A DNA stretch of 64,000 nucleotides. It comes from Solirubrobacter sp963792915. Lineage in GTDB: Bacteria > Actinomycetota > Thermoleophilia > Solirubrobacterales > Solirubrobacteraceae. Positions within the stretch are counted from its first letter, which is position 1, and each line of letters opens with the position of its first letter. Under the pieces are notes generated by a model, which searched no databases, had not been told where the DNA came from, and saw nothing but the letters and a program-made list of their open reading frames with translations. Positions 42,620-51,269 of the stretch are shown here, in pieces. A program made the position numbers and the translations under genes. The stretch lies in assembly GCA_963792915.1 (NCBI GenBank), contig CAWBYD010000006.1, positions 558,001-622,000 on the forward strand, given 5' to 3'.

Positions 42620-43618
42620 TCAGAGGATGATCCGGCGGATCCGGACGACCTCGTACGTGGTGCCGCGGGCCACCGCGCCGGACCCGGGGTAGCTGAAGCG
42701 CAGGCGGTAGTAGCCGAGCTTGCGCATCGTGAAGCGCACCTTGAACGCGCCGCTGCTCGACATCTTCGCCTTGCCGAGCCGGCGGAAGTGCCGGCCCTTC
42801 TTGCCCTTGGCCGCGGCGACCGTGACCCTCCCGCCGCTGCCGTACGCGACGGTGCCGCGAAGCTCGTAGCGCGGGCCGCGGGCGTCCGGGAACGTCAGCT
42901 GCTTGAGCGCGAACGGCGCGAACACGCGGAACGTGACCGGTCCGCTCCACGGCGTGAAGTTGACGCTGTCATACGACGCGCGCCCGACGATCGTGTACGT
43001 GCCGGGGGCGGTCGGCGTGACGCTGACCTTGCCGGTCGTGGGGTCGCGGAACGCGGGCTGGGTGGCGCCGGCGAGCGCGCCATCGGCCTGCACGACGCCG
43101 TTGAGGGCGTACACGTAGTCCGCCGACCCGTTGGGCGGGATCGCGCTGTCGAACTGCGCCGTCTGGCCCAGCAGGAGGTTCGCGCCGGACGGCCCGAGGG
43201 TGACCCCGGCGGCGATCGCGAACGGGTAGTTGGCCGTACTCGTCGCGACCTTGCAGTTGTCGTCGGAGAACATCTGGATGTGCAGCGTGTACGTCTCGTT
43301 GCCGCGGTAGGTGACGGGGTAGTCCTGGTTCGGCGTGAACTCCGGGTGCCAGCAGAAGAAGTCCGTCTCGGCCACCTGCGCGCCGGTCTGATCGGTGACT
43401 GTCCAGATGTAGCCCTTGGCGTCCGTCGCGTCGAGGTGGACCGCCGCCGTCGGGTGCAGGTTGGCGATCGTCACGCCACCCGCCGGGCTGAGCGCGACCG
43501 GCGCGCCGTCATTGCCCGCCACCGTCGCGCTCACGACGCCGAGCGCCGTCGCCGGCGCGCACGCCATCGTCGCCGCCACGACCGCCGTGGCCGCGAGGTA
43601 CTTCTTCCCTGAACTCAA
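42620..43618 (-). CDS. Secreted protein with Ig-like domains, unknown function
   Basis: A 332-residue protein with a signal peptide (SSGKKYLAATAVVAATMACAPATALG). Beta-rich segments follow. The first part carries a plastocyanin/Ig-like pattern (TIANLHPTAAVHLDATDAKGYIWTV, FCWHPEFTPNQDYPVTYRG). The middle has a cadherin/PKD-like stretch (VSVTPTAPGTYTIVGRASYD), and the C-terminal domain is basic (YRLRFSYPGSG). No enzyme motif is visible. It is probably a wall- or surface-associated structural protein. It converges with the lipoprotein gene, ends 3 bp apart. Confidence 0.72.
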   Translation of the reverse strand: MSSGKKYLAATAVVAATMACAPATALGVVSATVAGNDGAPVALSPAGGVTIANLHPTAAVHLDATDAKGYIWTVTDQTGAQVAETDFFCWHPEFTPNQDYPVTYRGNETYTLHIQMFSDDNCKVATSTANYPFAIAAGVTLGPSGANLLLGQTAQFDSAIPPNGSADYVYALNGVVQADGALAGATQPAFRDPTTGKVSVTPTAPGTYTIVGRASYDSVNFTPWSGPVTFRVFAPFALKQLTFPDARGPRYELRGTVAYGSGGRVTVAAAKGKKGRHFRRLGKAKMSSSGAFKVRFTMRKLGYYRLRFSYPGSGAVARGTTYEVVRIRRIIL

Positions 43619-43695
43619 CTCCGCCTCCTGGTACGTCTCTTACGCCTGCTTCACCGGGTTCTAACACTCGCAGCGGTCAAGATGCGCCGGAACCC

Positions 43696-43986
43696 ATGCC
43701 GATCCTCGTCGACCCCCTGCGCGAATACCCACATTCCGGCCTCACGCTCACGCTCTGGTGCCACATGGCCGTCGACGGCGACTTCGAGGAGCTCCACGCG
43801 TTCGCGGCCACGCTCGGGATCCCGCGCACGCGCTTCCAGGGCGACCACTACGACCTCCCGCCGTGGGTGCGCGATCGCGCCGTCAGCCACGGCGCCGAGC
43901 AGGTCAGCACCGGCGAGCTCCTGAGCCGCATGGCCGGCCCGCGCGGTGAGCGCGCCCGCCGCCGCGCCGCGAGCAGGCAGGCATGA
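43696..43986 (+). CDS. DUF4031 domain-containing protein
   Basis: A 96-residue protein. PILVDPLREYP, LWCHMAVDGDFEELHAFAATLGI, FQGDHYDLPPWVRDRAVSHGAEQV fits DUF4031, a small domain seen in bacteria and phages without known function. Its ATG lies 77 bp after the divergent secreted-protein gene, and its stop overlaps the next gene by 4 bp (ATGA). Confidence 0.78.
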   Translation: MPILVDPLREYPHSGLTLTLWCHMAVDGDFEELHAFAATLGIPRTRFQGDHYDLPPWVRDRAVSHGAEQVSTGELLSRMAGPRGERARRRAASRQA

Positions 43987-45278
43987 GAAGGCGGATCGCG
44001 GTCGCCGCGGCGGCGGCGGCGATCGCAGTCGCGACCGCCGGGTTCGTGCTCGCCACGAGCAGCGGCGACGGGACGCCGCCGGGCCCGGCCGCGAACCTGT
44101 GGGTGAGCACCGTCGCCGGCGCGAAGCCGCAACGCTGCCAGACGCCGTGCGCCTACGACGCGACGCACGCCTACGGCAGCCTGGCGGCGGCGTACGTGGC
44201 CGCCTCGAGCGCCGACCAGGCGCGCATCCTCGGCGGCGCCTACGGCGTGCAGACGCTCGCAACGCCAAACCCGCGCCTGTCCGCGCCCGTCACCTTCGAG
44301 CCGGCACCCGGGGCCGCGGTGACGCTCGAGTCGCTCACCACCGATGTGAGCTGGCTGGTGATCCGGAACGTGAAGATCGTCGCGGGCACCGACATCGGGC
44401 GCGGGTGGTTCGCGAAGGGGGCGCACCACGTCACGCTCGACGGCGTCGACATCACCGGTGCCGAGGCCTCGGTGCTGCTCAGCGGTGGGTCGGACCTCAC
44501 GTACCGCGACGCCGCGTTTGGGACGCGGGGCAACGTCACGAAGCGCGCGTGCCTGGGCAACGGCGAGCCGATGCAGATCGACGGCGCCGACCGCGTCCTG
44601 GTCGAGAACGTGGACTTCTGGCCGTTCATCGCCGGCACAGGTCCGTCGTGCGGGAGCGACGGGCTCATGCACCTTGAGACATTCAGGCTCAACGGCGACT
44701 CGAACGGCGTCACGCTCAGCCGCGACCGCTTCCACCGCGGCGACGGCTCCGGCAGCGCCCGGATCTTCACCAGCGGGGCGGGCAGCGACGACTTCCACAT
44801 CGTCAACACCTGGATCGGCGCCGCGGACGGTCCGGCGGGGAACAGAGGCAACAGCGTCGAGCTGGCCGCCGGCGCCGGGACGTGCACCGGCTACGTCGTC
44901 GCGTACTCGCTGTGGGAGGGCGGATTCAACGACACCGCCTGCCCGGTGAAGCCCGCCTACTACGGCAACGAGGCGGCGCAGCCGAACTACCTCCCGTGCC
45001 CCGGCTCGGCCCACGCCGGCAACCTGTGGACCTGGGACATCGCTGGGCCGGCCTGCGGGCGCTGGATCGTCGACCCGCTCGCGAAGGCGTTCTGCGTGCC
45101 GGACGACTGCACGCACGCCTACGCGCTCGCCGCCGACCACTTCCACCTCACCGCGGCCTCTCCGTCGATCGACGCCGGCGAGCGGGCGCAGTGCGCGCGC
45201 TGGACCGGCGGCGTCGACATCGACGGGCGGCACCGCACGGGCGTCTGCGACGCCGGCCCCGACGAGCACGGCAACTGA
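43983..45278 (+). CDS. Secreted right-handed parallel beta-helix-like protein
   Basis: A 431-residue protein with a signal anchor (RRRIAVAAAAAAIAVATAGFVLA). Repeating short strands follow (WLVIRNVKIVAGTDI, HHVTLDGVDITGAEASVLL, DRVLVENVDFWPF, NGVTLSRDRFHRGDG, DDFHIVNTWIGAA), as in pectate-lyase-like beta-helices. Several cysteines in the second half could form disulphides. Substrate and catalytic residues are not identifiable. It is coupled to the DUF4031 gene by a 4-bp overlap. An in-frame coding-like stretch continues past its stop. Confidence 0.75.
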   Translation: MRRRIAVAAAAAAIAVATAGFVLATSSGDGTPPGPAANLWVSTVAGAKPQRCQTPCAYDATHAYGSLAAAYVAASSADQARILGGAYGVQTLATPNPRLSAPVTFEPAPGAAVTLESLTTDVSWLVIRNVKIVAGTDIGRGWFAKGAHHVTLDGVDITGAEASVLLSGGSDLTYRDAAFGTRGNVTKRACLGNGEPMQIDGADRVLVENVDFWPFIAGTGPSCGSDGLMHLETFRLNGDSNGVTLSRDRFHRGDGSGSARIFTSGAGSDDFHIVNTWIGAADGPAGNRGNSVELAAGAGTCTGYVVAYSLWEGGFNDTACPVKPAYYGNEAAQPNYLPCPGSAHAGNLWTWDIAGPACGRWIVDPLAKAFCVPDDCTHAYALAADHFHLTAASPSIDAGERAQCARWTGGVDIDGRHRTGVCDAGPDEHGN

Positions 45279-45575
45279 CAAGACGGAGCGTTCGACGATG
45301 TCGGGGGCGCATCGCGCTGGGCGCGACCTCCACCCCGGCGCCGGCCCCGCGATCTCATCCGGGTCGATGCGAGCGGGCGTGCGATCCGGGTGATCGCGAG
45401 GCGCACGCTGCGCCGCGGGACGTTCACGGTGAAGCTTCCGGCCGCCGCGCCGGCGCGCTACGCGCTACGGCTCAGGGTCTCGACTCACAAGCGCTGGAGC
45501 TGGATCACGACGCCCGCGCCCGCCCCGGCCGTCGGGCCCGCGCCCGGACCTGTCGCGGCGGCGACGCCCGCTTAG
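45279..45575 (+). pseudogene. Coding-like remnant downstream of the beta-helix gene
   Basis: The frame immediately after the TGA at 45276-45278 stays open for about 98 codons. Its second half reads IRVIARRTLRRGTFTVKL and ARYALRLRVSTHKRWSW before a Pro/Ala-rich end, like the last strands of a secreted Ig-like protein. No good start codon exists upstream (a GTG at 45387 gives 62 residues). It is probably the 3' end of a lost gene, or a readthrough extension. Confidence 0.35.
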
Positions 45576-46006
45576 TCAGCTCCGGCTCGCCGGCATCCTG
45601 TGAGCCAGGGCGAGATCGGGCAGGCTGGCTCAGACGGCCCCCGCCGCATCTCGTCCAGCCCCGTCGCCACGCGCCGCCGATCGAGGCGGCGCGACGCGAG
45701 CTGCGCCCGTAGTCTGGCGACGCGCCAGGGCCCGCTCTTCGCGCGCTCGCACGCGGGCGTGCGGCATATCGCCGCCGGGATGAAGAACCCGCGCGACCCC
45801 TCGCGCGAGAGGCAGCAGGTCGGTCGACTGCTCCTCATGCCTCGGAGCAGCTGCGCTCGCCGAGGGTCGGATCGATTCGGCGCGCTGCTCCGACTCGTGC
45901 AGCGCGATAGCGCCGACGTCGCGCGCGGCGAACCCGCGAGACTGCTCGTGGTGTCCAGGGCGACCGCCGCCGAACCCTCGACCGCGGCGGCCTAGGATGC
46001 CGCTGC
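45576..46006. other. Non-coding or decayed stretch
   Basis: About 430 bp with no convincing protein on either strand; the frames that exist are Arg/Ser-rich shadows. A 9-bp inverted repeat CGGAGCAGC (45843-45851) and GCTGCTCCG (45884-45892) is the only structure noticed. Confidence 0.5.
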
Positions 46007-46480
46007 ATGAGCGTTCAACGTGAGGGCGGGTGCGCGTGCGGCACGCTGCGATACCGGCTCGCGTCCCCACCGATGTTCATTCATTGCTGCCACTGCCTGA
46101 ACTGTCAGCGCCAGACCGGCAGTGCGTTCGTCATCAACCTGCTCATCGAGGCGCACCGTCTGGATGTCCTCACGGGAACGCCGAAGCTGGTCGACGTGCC
46201 ACGCGACGACGGCAGCGTGCAGCGGATCTTCCGCTGCCCGCACTGTCAGATCGCCGTCTTCAGCGAGTACGGCGCGCCCGAGGTGCGCTTCGTTCGTGGC
46301 GGAACGCTCGACGATCCGACCGCTATCGCGCCGGACGTCCACATCTTCACGCGATCGAAGGTCAAGTGGGTGACCATCCCCCCGGACACCCCGGCGTTCG
46401 AGGTCTACTACGACTCGAAGACGCTCTGGCCAGCCGAAAGCCTTCGCCGCCTCCACGCGGCCCTTCCCGGCACGCAGTGA
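46007..46480 (+). CDS. GFA (glutathione-dependent formaldehyde-activating)/CENP-V family protein
   Basis: A 157-residue protein. GGCACGTLRY, FIHCCHCLNCQRQTGSAF and FRCPHCQIAVFSEYG give the Cys set of the Mss4-like zinc fold that defines the family. VFVRGGTLDDP and HIFTRSKVKWVTIP follow in the usual order. Some members act on S-hydroxymethyl-glutathione, but most bacterial ones have unknown substrates, and actinobacteria generally use mycothiol. It stands alone, with 165 bp before the convergent hemerythrin gene. Confidence 0.88.
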   Translation: MSVQREGGCACGTLRYRLASPPMFIHCCHCLNCQRQTGSAFVINLLIEAHRLDVLTGTPKLVDVPRDDGSVQRIFRCPHCQIAVFSEYGAPEVRFVRGGTLDDPTAIAPDVHIFTRSKVKWVTIPPDTPAFEVYYDSKTLWPAESLRRLHAALPGTQ

Positions 46481-46645
46481 GCCGCACATCGACCGGCGCG
46501 GCGCTCCTTTCCGTGCATCGGAGCGACGCCGATGACGGCCGACCTGCCGCCGGGCGCGCTAGTGCGAGTCCACGGCGAGCAGCCGTTGGCCGCCGACGAA
46601 CAGTGCCATGGCGAGTACGTGCGACCCGCGCGCGCCGAGCCGCGG

Positions 46646-47095
46646 TCATCCATCGATGAGGGCGTCCTCGGCTTGTTCGAGCGCGGCGGCGACGACGGCG
46701 AGACGGTCGGCGGGCATCGCGTTTTCGATCAGCGGGAACAGCTCACGTTCCTCGAGTCGCACGTGCGCTGCGATCAGCTCGCCGAGCGCGTCGAGTTGAT
46801 CGAGCGAGCCGTTGAGGACCTGGTCGGCCCGGCCGCGGATGGCGACGTGGTCGCACAACGCCCGAGCGAGCAGCGGGTGGTGCGGATCGCCGCACGCGGC
46901 ATAGGCGGGGAACAGCACCTCCTCCTCGAGCCGGAAGTGCACGCGCCCGTGCACCGGCCACCACGCGCCGAGCGCGATCTGCGCGTGTACCGCCGTTGCG
47001 GGAGTGGCGCGGCGCAACCGTCGGGCGACCACCAGGGCGAGATGGTGATCGCGCGAGAGTGAGACGAGCGCGGGGCTTCGCCTCATCGTGCGCAT
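46646..47095 (-). CDS. Hemerythrin HHE domain protein
   Basis: A 149-residue helical-bundle protein. LSRDHHLALVVARRL, HGRVHFRLEEEVLFPAYA, DHVAIRG and HVRLEERELFPLIE supply the His and Glu ligands of a di-iron site. HHE proteins bind oxygen or nitric oxide, or repair iron centres. The ATG at 47095 was chosen over a start nine codons earlier because it gives a normal N-terminus. An HTH regulator lies 53 bp upstream on the same strand and is the likely partner. Confidence 0.85.
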   Translation of the reverse strand: MRTMRRSPALVSLSRDHHLALVVARRLRRATPATAVHAQIALGAWWPVHGRVHFRLEEEVLFPAYAACGDPHHPLLARALCDHVAIRGRADQVLNGSLDQLDALGELIAAHVRLEERELFPLIENAMPADRLAVVAAALEQAEDALIDG

Positions 47096-47148
47096 GACCT
47101 CATGACATGGAGTTTTGCACACCGCGGGTTTGGAAATTGCGGCCCCCG

Positions 47149-47844
47149 TTACGCGTCGGGCGGCATGCGCGCGGCCGCCTCACGGGCGAGCGGTCCGCGC
47201 AGCTCGATCACACACCCCGCGTCGTAGGGGTCCTTGGGAACGAAGGCGACGAGCTTGGTCTTCGGCGAGAGCTGCTCGAGCAGTCCGCGCGTGACGCCGC
47301 GATGCAGCCCGCACACCAACGACTGGCGCTGGGGCACCACGTCGCGATACGGGCAGTTCTCCAGGCGGTAGGTCGCCGTCCCCATCTGAGTGAGTTCCGA
47401 TCGGGGCTGAAAGCCCATCGCCGCGAGCACGCCGCGGAACCGATCCTCGGTCGAACCGGCGACGTTTCCGGCTGCCAGCTCGCGACCGATCGCGCGGCCG
47501 CTGGCCTCGACGTCGCTCACCCGCGTCTTGCCGGCGACCATCGCGCGCAGCAGCCAGCGCGCCAGCTCGGCGTAGGCGGTGGGCGGATCGCCGCCGGGGA
47601 GCGCATCGACACTCACGGACCACAGGTCACGCGGCCGTCCGCGCGCGCGCCGCTCGCGCTCACGCGTGACCAGGCCCGCCTCGTGGAGTCGCTCGAGATG
47701 CGTGCGCACCCCGTTGGGATGCAGGTCGAGGCTGCCGGCCAGCTCATCGGTGCTCGCCGGCCGACGCAGCTCGGAGAGCAACGTAAACAAGTCTGCGCGC
47801 GTCGGCTGCGAGAGCACGTCGCCGGGTCGCGATGGAACGTCCAT
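47149..47844 (-). CDS. HTH transcriptional regulator with a Cys-rich C-terminal domain
   Basis: A 231-residue protein from the ATG at 47844 (an earlier start at 47898 is possible). The N-terminal winged helix is ArsR/SufR-like: VLSQPTRADLFTLLSELRRP, STDELAGSLDLHPNGVRTHLERL. The C-terminal domain has LENCPYRDV, SLVCGLHRG and DAGCVIEL, a Cys-X13-Cys-X32-Cys spacing resembling iron-sulfur regulators of the SufR kind. It precedes the hemerythrin gene, so a redox, oxygen or NO response is a reasonable inference; the iron-sulfur cluster itself is unproven. Confidence 0.78.
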   Translation of the reverse strand: MDVPSRPGDVLSQPTRADLFTLLSELRRPASTDELAGSLDLHPNGVRTHLERLHEAGLVTRERERRARGRPRDLWSVSVDALPGGDPPTAYAELARWLLRAMVAGKTRVSDVEASGRAIGRELAAGNVAGSTEDRFRGVLAAMGFQPRSELTQMGTATYRLENCPYRDVVPQRQSLVCGLHRGVTRGLLEQLSPKTKLVAFVPKDPYDAGCVIELRGPLAREAAARMPPDA

Positions 47845-47879
47845 GAAGGTTTGGACCCGGAACGGCGGGTCGACATACA

Positions 47880-48439
47880 ATACGGAGGCCACCGGCATCG
47901 AGCAGGACCGCGTCCGGCGCCGACGTGCCGCCGCTGTCGGTCGGGGGGTCGCCGTCAGGAGCGACCACGTAGCTGCCGGGATCGAGGCTGAAGCGGTAGT
48001 GGCCGTCGATGCCAGCCGACAACGTCGTGGAGACCGCGCCGCCGGTGTCGTCGGTGCCGGTCACCTTCACCGAGCCGAGACCAACCTGCGTCGTGTGGTC
48101 GCGCAGCAGCAGGTCGCCCTCGACGATGCCCTTGGCCGCGACGGTAACCGTGGCGGTGAACGAGCCGGTGTTGTCTCCGTAATAGCCCGTGCAGTCGTTG
48201 TAGACGAGCGCCAGCTCGCCCGGCCCGGTCACCTTGGCCTTGGCGCCGACCATCGTCGGCGTGCCGTCGCCGACGCGCGACGCGACCGACCCGTAGTTTG
48301 CGGCTGGCGCGGGCCCGGGCTGGAGCAGTCCCAGAGTCCGATTGGCGCACGTGTGTCCGCTGCCGTTCGGGTCACCAGCCGGGCAGTCGCTCCCGGCCCC
48401 GCACTTCGCGTTTCCCGAGATCTCGATCGTCGCCGGTCG
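47880..48439 (-). pseudogene. Fragment of a secreted protein gene
   Basis: The frame reads ATIEISGNAKCGAGSDCPAG, TMVGAKAKVTGPGELALVYN, TGSFTATVTVAAKGIVEGDL and DGHYRFSLDPGSYVVAPDG, a beta-rich carboxypeptidase-regulatory-like surface protein. There is no signal peptide, and it runs without a plausible end into the regulator gene, so both termini are missing. It borders the mobile-DNA zone, and truncation by past rearrangement is likely. Confidence 0.6.
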
Positions 48440-48783
48440 CACCGGCGCTTGAGGGCGGCGAGCTCGTCGGTCCGGTCCGCCAGGATGTCGGCGAGAAGGT
48501 CGGTCCAGCGGATCGAGGCGTGGGGACGTTGCTTAGCGATTCTGGCCTCTCGTTGACTAGTGCCGGTACGCGCCATCGCGGTTGTGTCGGCCGGGTAGAC
48601 CATCCAGACCCCTCATGAGCCGGGCACGAACGGGCTCGGGTATCGCTCGCCCTTCGTGCGCGCCCTCCATGTGTCCAGTGCGAATCGCAAGCGGGCCGCC
48701 CGAATGTCGAGCGGGGCGCTCTGCACACCCCGCGCGCCGGAGCCGACGACAGGGAACCGCGACAGAGCAGGGCATTCGCGAGA
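48440..48783. other. Decayed stretch between gene fragment and tRNA remnant
   Basis: About 340 bp without a recognisable complete gene. A short minus-strand frame reads RPHASIRWTDLLADILADR and DELAALKRR, which looks protein-like but matches nothing I know and joins no start or stop signals. Probably debris from earlier insertions. Confidence 0.4.
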
Positions 48784-48835
48784 AGCCGGAGGACGGATTC
48801 GAACCGACGACCTACCGCTTACAAGACGCCAGTCG
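48784..48835 (-). pseudogene. tRNA-Thr(TGT)-like remnant (3' part)
   Basis: Read on the minus strand, the 3' acceptor CTCCGGC, T-arm GTCGG-TTCGAAT-CCGTC, variable loop AGGTC and anticodon loop CTTGTAA (anticodon TGT) fall at exact tRNA spacing. The T-stem has one T-T mismatch, the anticodon stem is poor, and neither the D-arm nor the pairing 5' acceptor GCCGGAG is present. It is probably a 3' tRNA fragment left by an integrated element. Confidence 0.65.
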
Positions 48836-49040
48836 TTGACGTTCGTATGCCAAAGATATCCCTGCACACAGCCGCATTCCAGCGCGTGATACCGGACCCG
48901 ACATGCCGCCGAATTCGGCCAGAATCCCGCGGGTTTCGTCACCGTTCTGTCACCCAGCGTCGGCGGACGCCGCGGAGCCAGGCGCGGGTGCGCCGAGCGC
49001 GCTGCAGGCCCTGATGCGCGTCGTGCGGAACAACGGCGGG

Positions 49041-49120
49041 GCTGGCGTAAGGCGGACGCCGGAAGTAGCGGAAAGCGCCCAGCTATGCCAACGATCGGGG
49101 TTCGATTCCCCGCGCCCGCT
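49041..49120 (+). pseudogene. tRNA-like remnant (Gly-type 3' end)
   Basis: A perfect T-arm CGGGG-TTCGATT-CCCCG (49096-49112) is followed by acceptor strand CGCCCGC and T. A segment GCTGGCG (49041-49047) followed by TA could pair at 6 of 7 acceptor positions. The middle does not fold into D and anticodon arms; TGCCAA near 49086 hints at a GCC anticodon. The 3' end matches the usual tRNA-Gly pattern. Likely a degraded or recombinant tRNA copy. Confidence 0.5.
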
Positions 49121-49412
49121 CTCCCAGAGCGAAGCCCGGCGGTCGCTGAGCGCGGAGGACAACCTGGAGCTTCCGGGGCCGGCTAATCGCGTCGACTAGC
49201 TCCCCCGCGAATCGCGGCCTTCCGCTGCGGCCACGCGTTCACGACTCAGATTGCGCCCCGCCCCGAAGCGGCACTTGATTATGCCGTGCAACTGCCGAAC
49301 CAGCGCGACGCGGGATTGGTTTGGGTTGGTCGCCGCGTGGCCAACTTGATGCCGTTTGCGTCGCCGCCGCCCCAACCGACGTAAGTTCGACGTCTCGTTC
49401 GGCGCACAGCCG

Positions 49413-50147
49413 CTAGGAGTCGGTGCCGTCGGTGAGCAAGACGTGTGCGTGGTGCAGGAGCCGGTCGACGGTGGCGGCGGCGAGCGTCTTGGGCATCAGC
49501 TCGTCAAAGCCCGCGGGGTGGATGTTGCTGGTGAGCGCGATCGAGCGTTTCTCGTAGGCGGCGTCGACGACTCGGAACAGCGCCTCCGCAGCGTCGGAGG
49601 CGACCGAGAGCATGCCGATGTCATCGATCGCGATCAGGTCGGCGCGGATCAGTCGCCCGATCGCTTTGGCGACGGTGTCGTCGGCGCGGTGGCGCCGCAG
49701 GAGCAGCGCGAGCGATTCCAGCGTGTGCCAGGCGACCGTCTTGCCTTGGTCGATCGCGAGGTGTCCGAGCGCTTCGGCGAGGTGGCTCTTCCCGGTTCCG
49801 CTCGGTCCGCAGATGCAGAGGTTCTCCGCGCGGCCGAGCCATTCCAGCGTCCGCAGCGAGTGTTGGGTCGCGGAGGGGATCGGTGACGCGTGCGGGTCCC
49901 AGGCCTCGAAGGTCTTGCCCGCCGGCAGGCCGGACGCGCGGCGGCGCATCCGGATTGTCGCCCGGTCGCGGCCGGCGGCCTCCTCGGCGAGCAAGACCCG
50001 CAGGACCTCGGCCGGCTCCCAACGCTGCGAGGTAGCAGTTGCGATCACATCGGGCGCGGAGCCGCGGACATAGGGCATCCGCAGCCGCCGCAGCAGCGTG
50101 TCGAGCTCGGCTGGCAACGGCGGCGCGGGCGGCGTCTTGACCGTCAT
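49413..50147 (-). CDS. istB: IS21-family helper ATPase IstB
   Basis: A 244-residue AAA+ protein. Walker A GPSGTGKSH is at 114-122, with Walker B LIAIDDIGML, then RSIALTSN (sensor) and a C-terminal DRLLHHAHVL, the IstB/DnaC-like pattern. IstB assembles on target DNA and activates the transposase IstA. Its ATG overlaps the istA stop by 4 bp. The frame is intact, unlike its partner. Confidence 0.92.
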   Translation of the reverse strand: MTVKTPPAPPLPAELDTLLRRLRMPYVRGSAPDVIATATSQRWEPAEVLRVLLAEEAAGRDRATIRMRRRASGLPAGKTFEAWDPHASPIPSATQHSLRTLEWLGRAENLCICGPSGTGKSHLAEALGHLAIDQGKTVAWHTLESLALLLRRHRADDTVAKAIGRLIRADLIAIDDIGMLSVASDAAEALFRVVDAAYEKRSIALTSNIHPAGFDELMPKTLAAATVDRLLHHAHVLLTDGTDS

Positions 50148-50947
50148 GCGCCGAAGCCCTCCCAGGAGCGTGTGGAGCGCTGCAGCGACTGTTGTTCGCT
50201 GGCCTTGGCCGGAAATGCGATCACCCGCGCGCCCCGGTGGTGCGTGAGGATCGCGGCGAGGTCACCGTCGCCGAAGCGTCCGGCGTCCGCCGCAGTCTGA
50301 AGCGCGTCGTCGACGGCCTCGAGACCGTGCAGCTTGGCCAGCGCGGTCGCTTCGGCGAGCTTGCGCCGCAATTTCGTCGTCCCGTTGGCCGCGGCGGCGA
50401 TCAGCCAGCGCTCGGCGCCCGGCCCGATCGCCAGGAACGCTCGCTCTTCGCCGTTATGGGCGCGCGGCTTGCGTTCCAGCGCGCCGGCCGGGCGCGGCGG
50501 ATAGTGCTCGTCATGGATGCTCGGCCGCCCCGGCGTGGTCAGCCCGTGGCGGGCGACCTCGCGCGGCCCGTCGGAGTCGTCGGCGTGGACGACCACGAGC
50601 TCTGAGCCGTCCGCGCGCGCCCAGACACGCTCGTCGACCAACCTCGACGGGACCGAGTAGATCGCCCCACCGACCGAGACCGTTGATGGCCAGGACACGC
50701 GCCGGGTCTGGCCGAAGCAGATCGTGTGCGGCATTGCCGGCAGCGGGTGCAGCCGCTCGCGCTCCTCGATGAGCATCAGCGCCGGCGCGCGCCGCGTGAT
50801 CCGATGCTCGCGCGCGCTGACGCGATCGCAGAACTCCTCGCAGGCCCGCTCGAGCGCCGCGAAGTCCTCGTAGGCCGCTCGCAGGTTGTGATCGGTCGAG
50901 ACCAGGTCGGCCTTCGCGATCCGGACCGTCGCCTCCGAGCCGCCCTT
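50144..50947 (-). pseudogene. istA: 3' part of IS21 transposase gene istA
   Basis: The frame reads GGSEATVRIAKADLVSTDHNL, then LERACEEFCDRVSAREHRITRR, ML-EERERLHPLP and the C-terminal VSVGGAIYSVPSRLVDERVWAR, the second half of the IstA DDE integrase. It begins abruptly at 50947, where the serine-recombinase element is inserted. The other half lies 3.3 kb away at 54242-54953. The stop overlaps istB. Confidence 0.88.
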
Positions 50948-51000
50948 CGCCTTCGCTGTCGACTGCGCTTGATCGGAGCGTTGCGCAGCGAACTGTCCGT

Positions 51001-51252
51001 GTGACGCATCCGTTCCATCCGTGGCTGGGTCGTGAGTTCGAGTTCGTGGCCGTTCGTCAGACGTGGGGCGCAGATCGCGTGTCGTTCTTCGACGAGGATG
51101 GCGTGCAGCGCTCGCTGCCGCGGGCGTGGACGGACGCCGGCGACCTCGATCCGTTCGTGCTGCTCGCGGGAGGTCGCAGCGCGTTGCGGATCGAGGACCT
51201 CCTGGCGCTTGTGGACCTGGTTGCCGAGCTGCGCATCGCGCGGCATACGTAA
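51001..51252 (+). CDS. DUF5372 (Y4bD/Y4pK family) protein
   Basis: An 83-residue protein from the GTG at 51001. THPFHPWLGREFEFVAVRQTWGADRV, FDEDGVQRSLPRAWTD, DPFVLLAGGRSALRIEDLL is the Y4bD/Y4pK pattern. These small proteins accompany y4bA-type recombinases; their role is unknown. It is the first gene in the element, 53 bp from its left end. Confidence 0.8.
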   Translation: MTHPFHPWLGREFEFVAVRQTWGADRVSFFDEDGVQRSLPRAWTDAGDLDPFVLLAGGRSALRIEDLLALVDLVAELRIARHT

Positions 51253-51269
51253 AGACAATTGTGCCGCTG

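Noticed and set aside
45600..45995. A 131-residue plus-strand frame
   Set aside because: Arg/Ser-rich composition, no domain pattern, and no clear ribosome site.
48613..48942. A minus-strand protein of 109 residues across the tRNA remnant
   Set aside because: The segment SGRSSVRIRPPAS is the usual mistranslation of a tRNA 3' end, so the frame is spurious.
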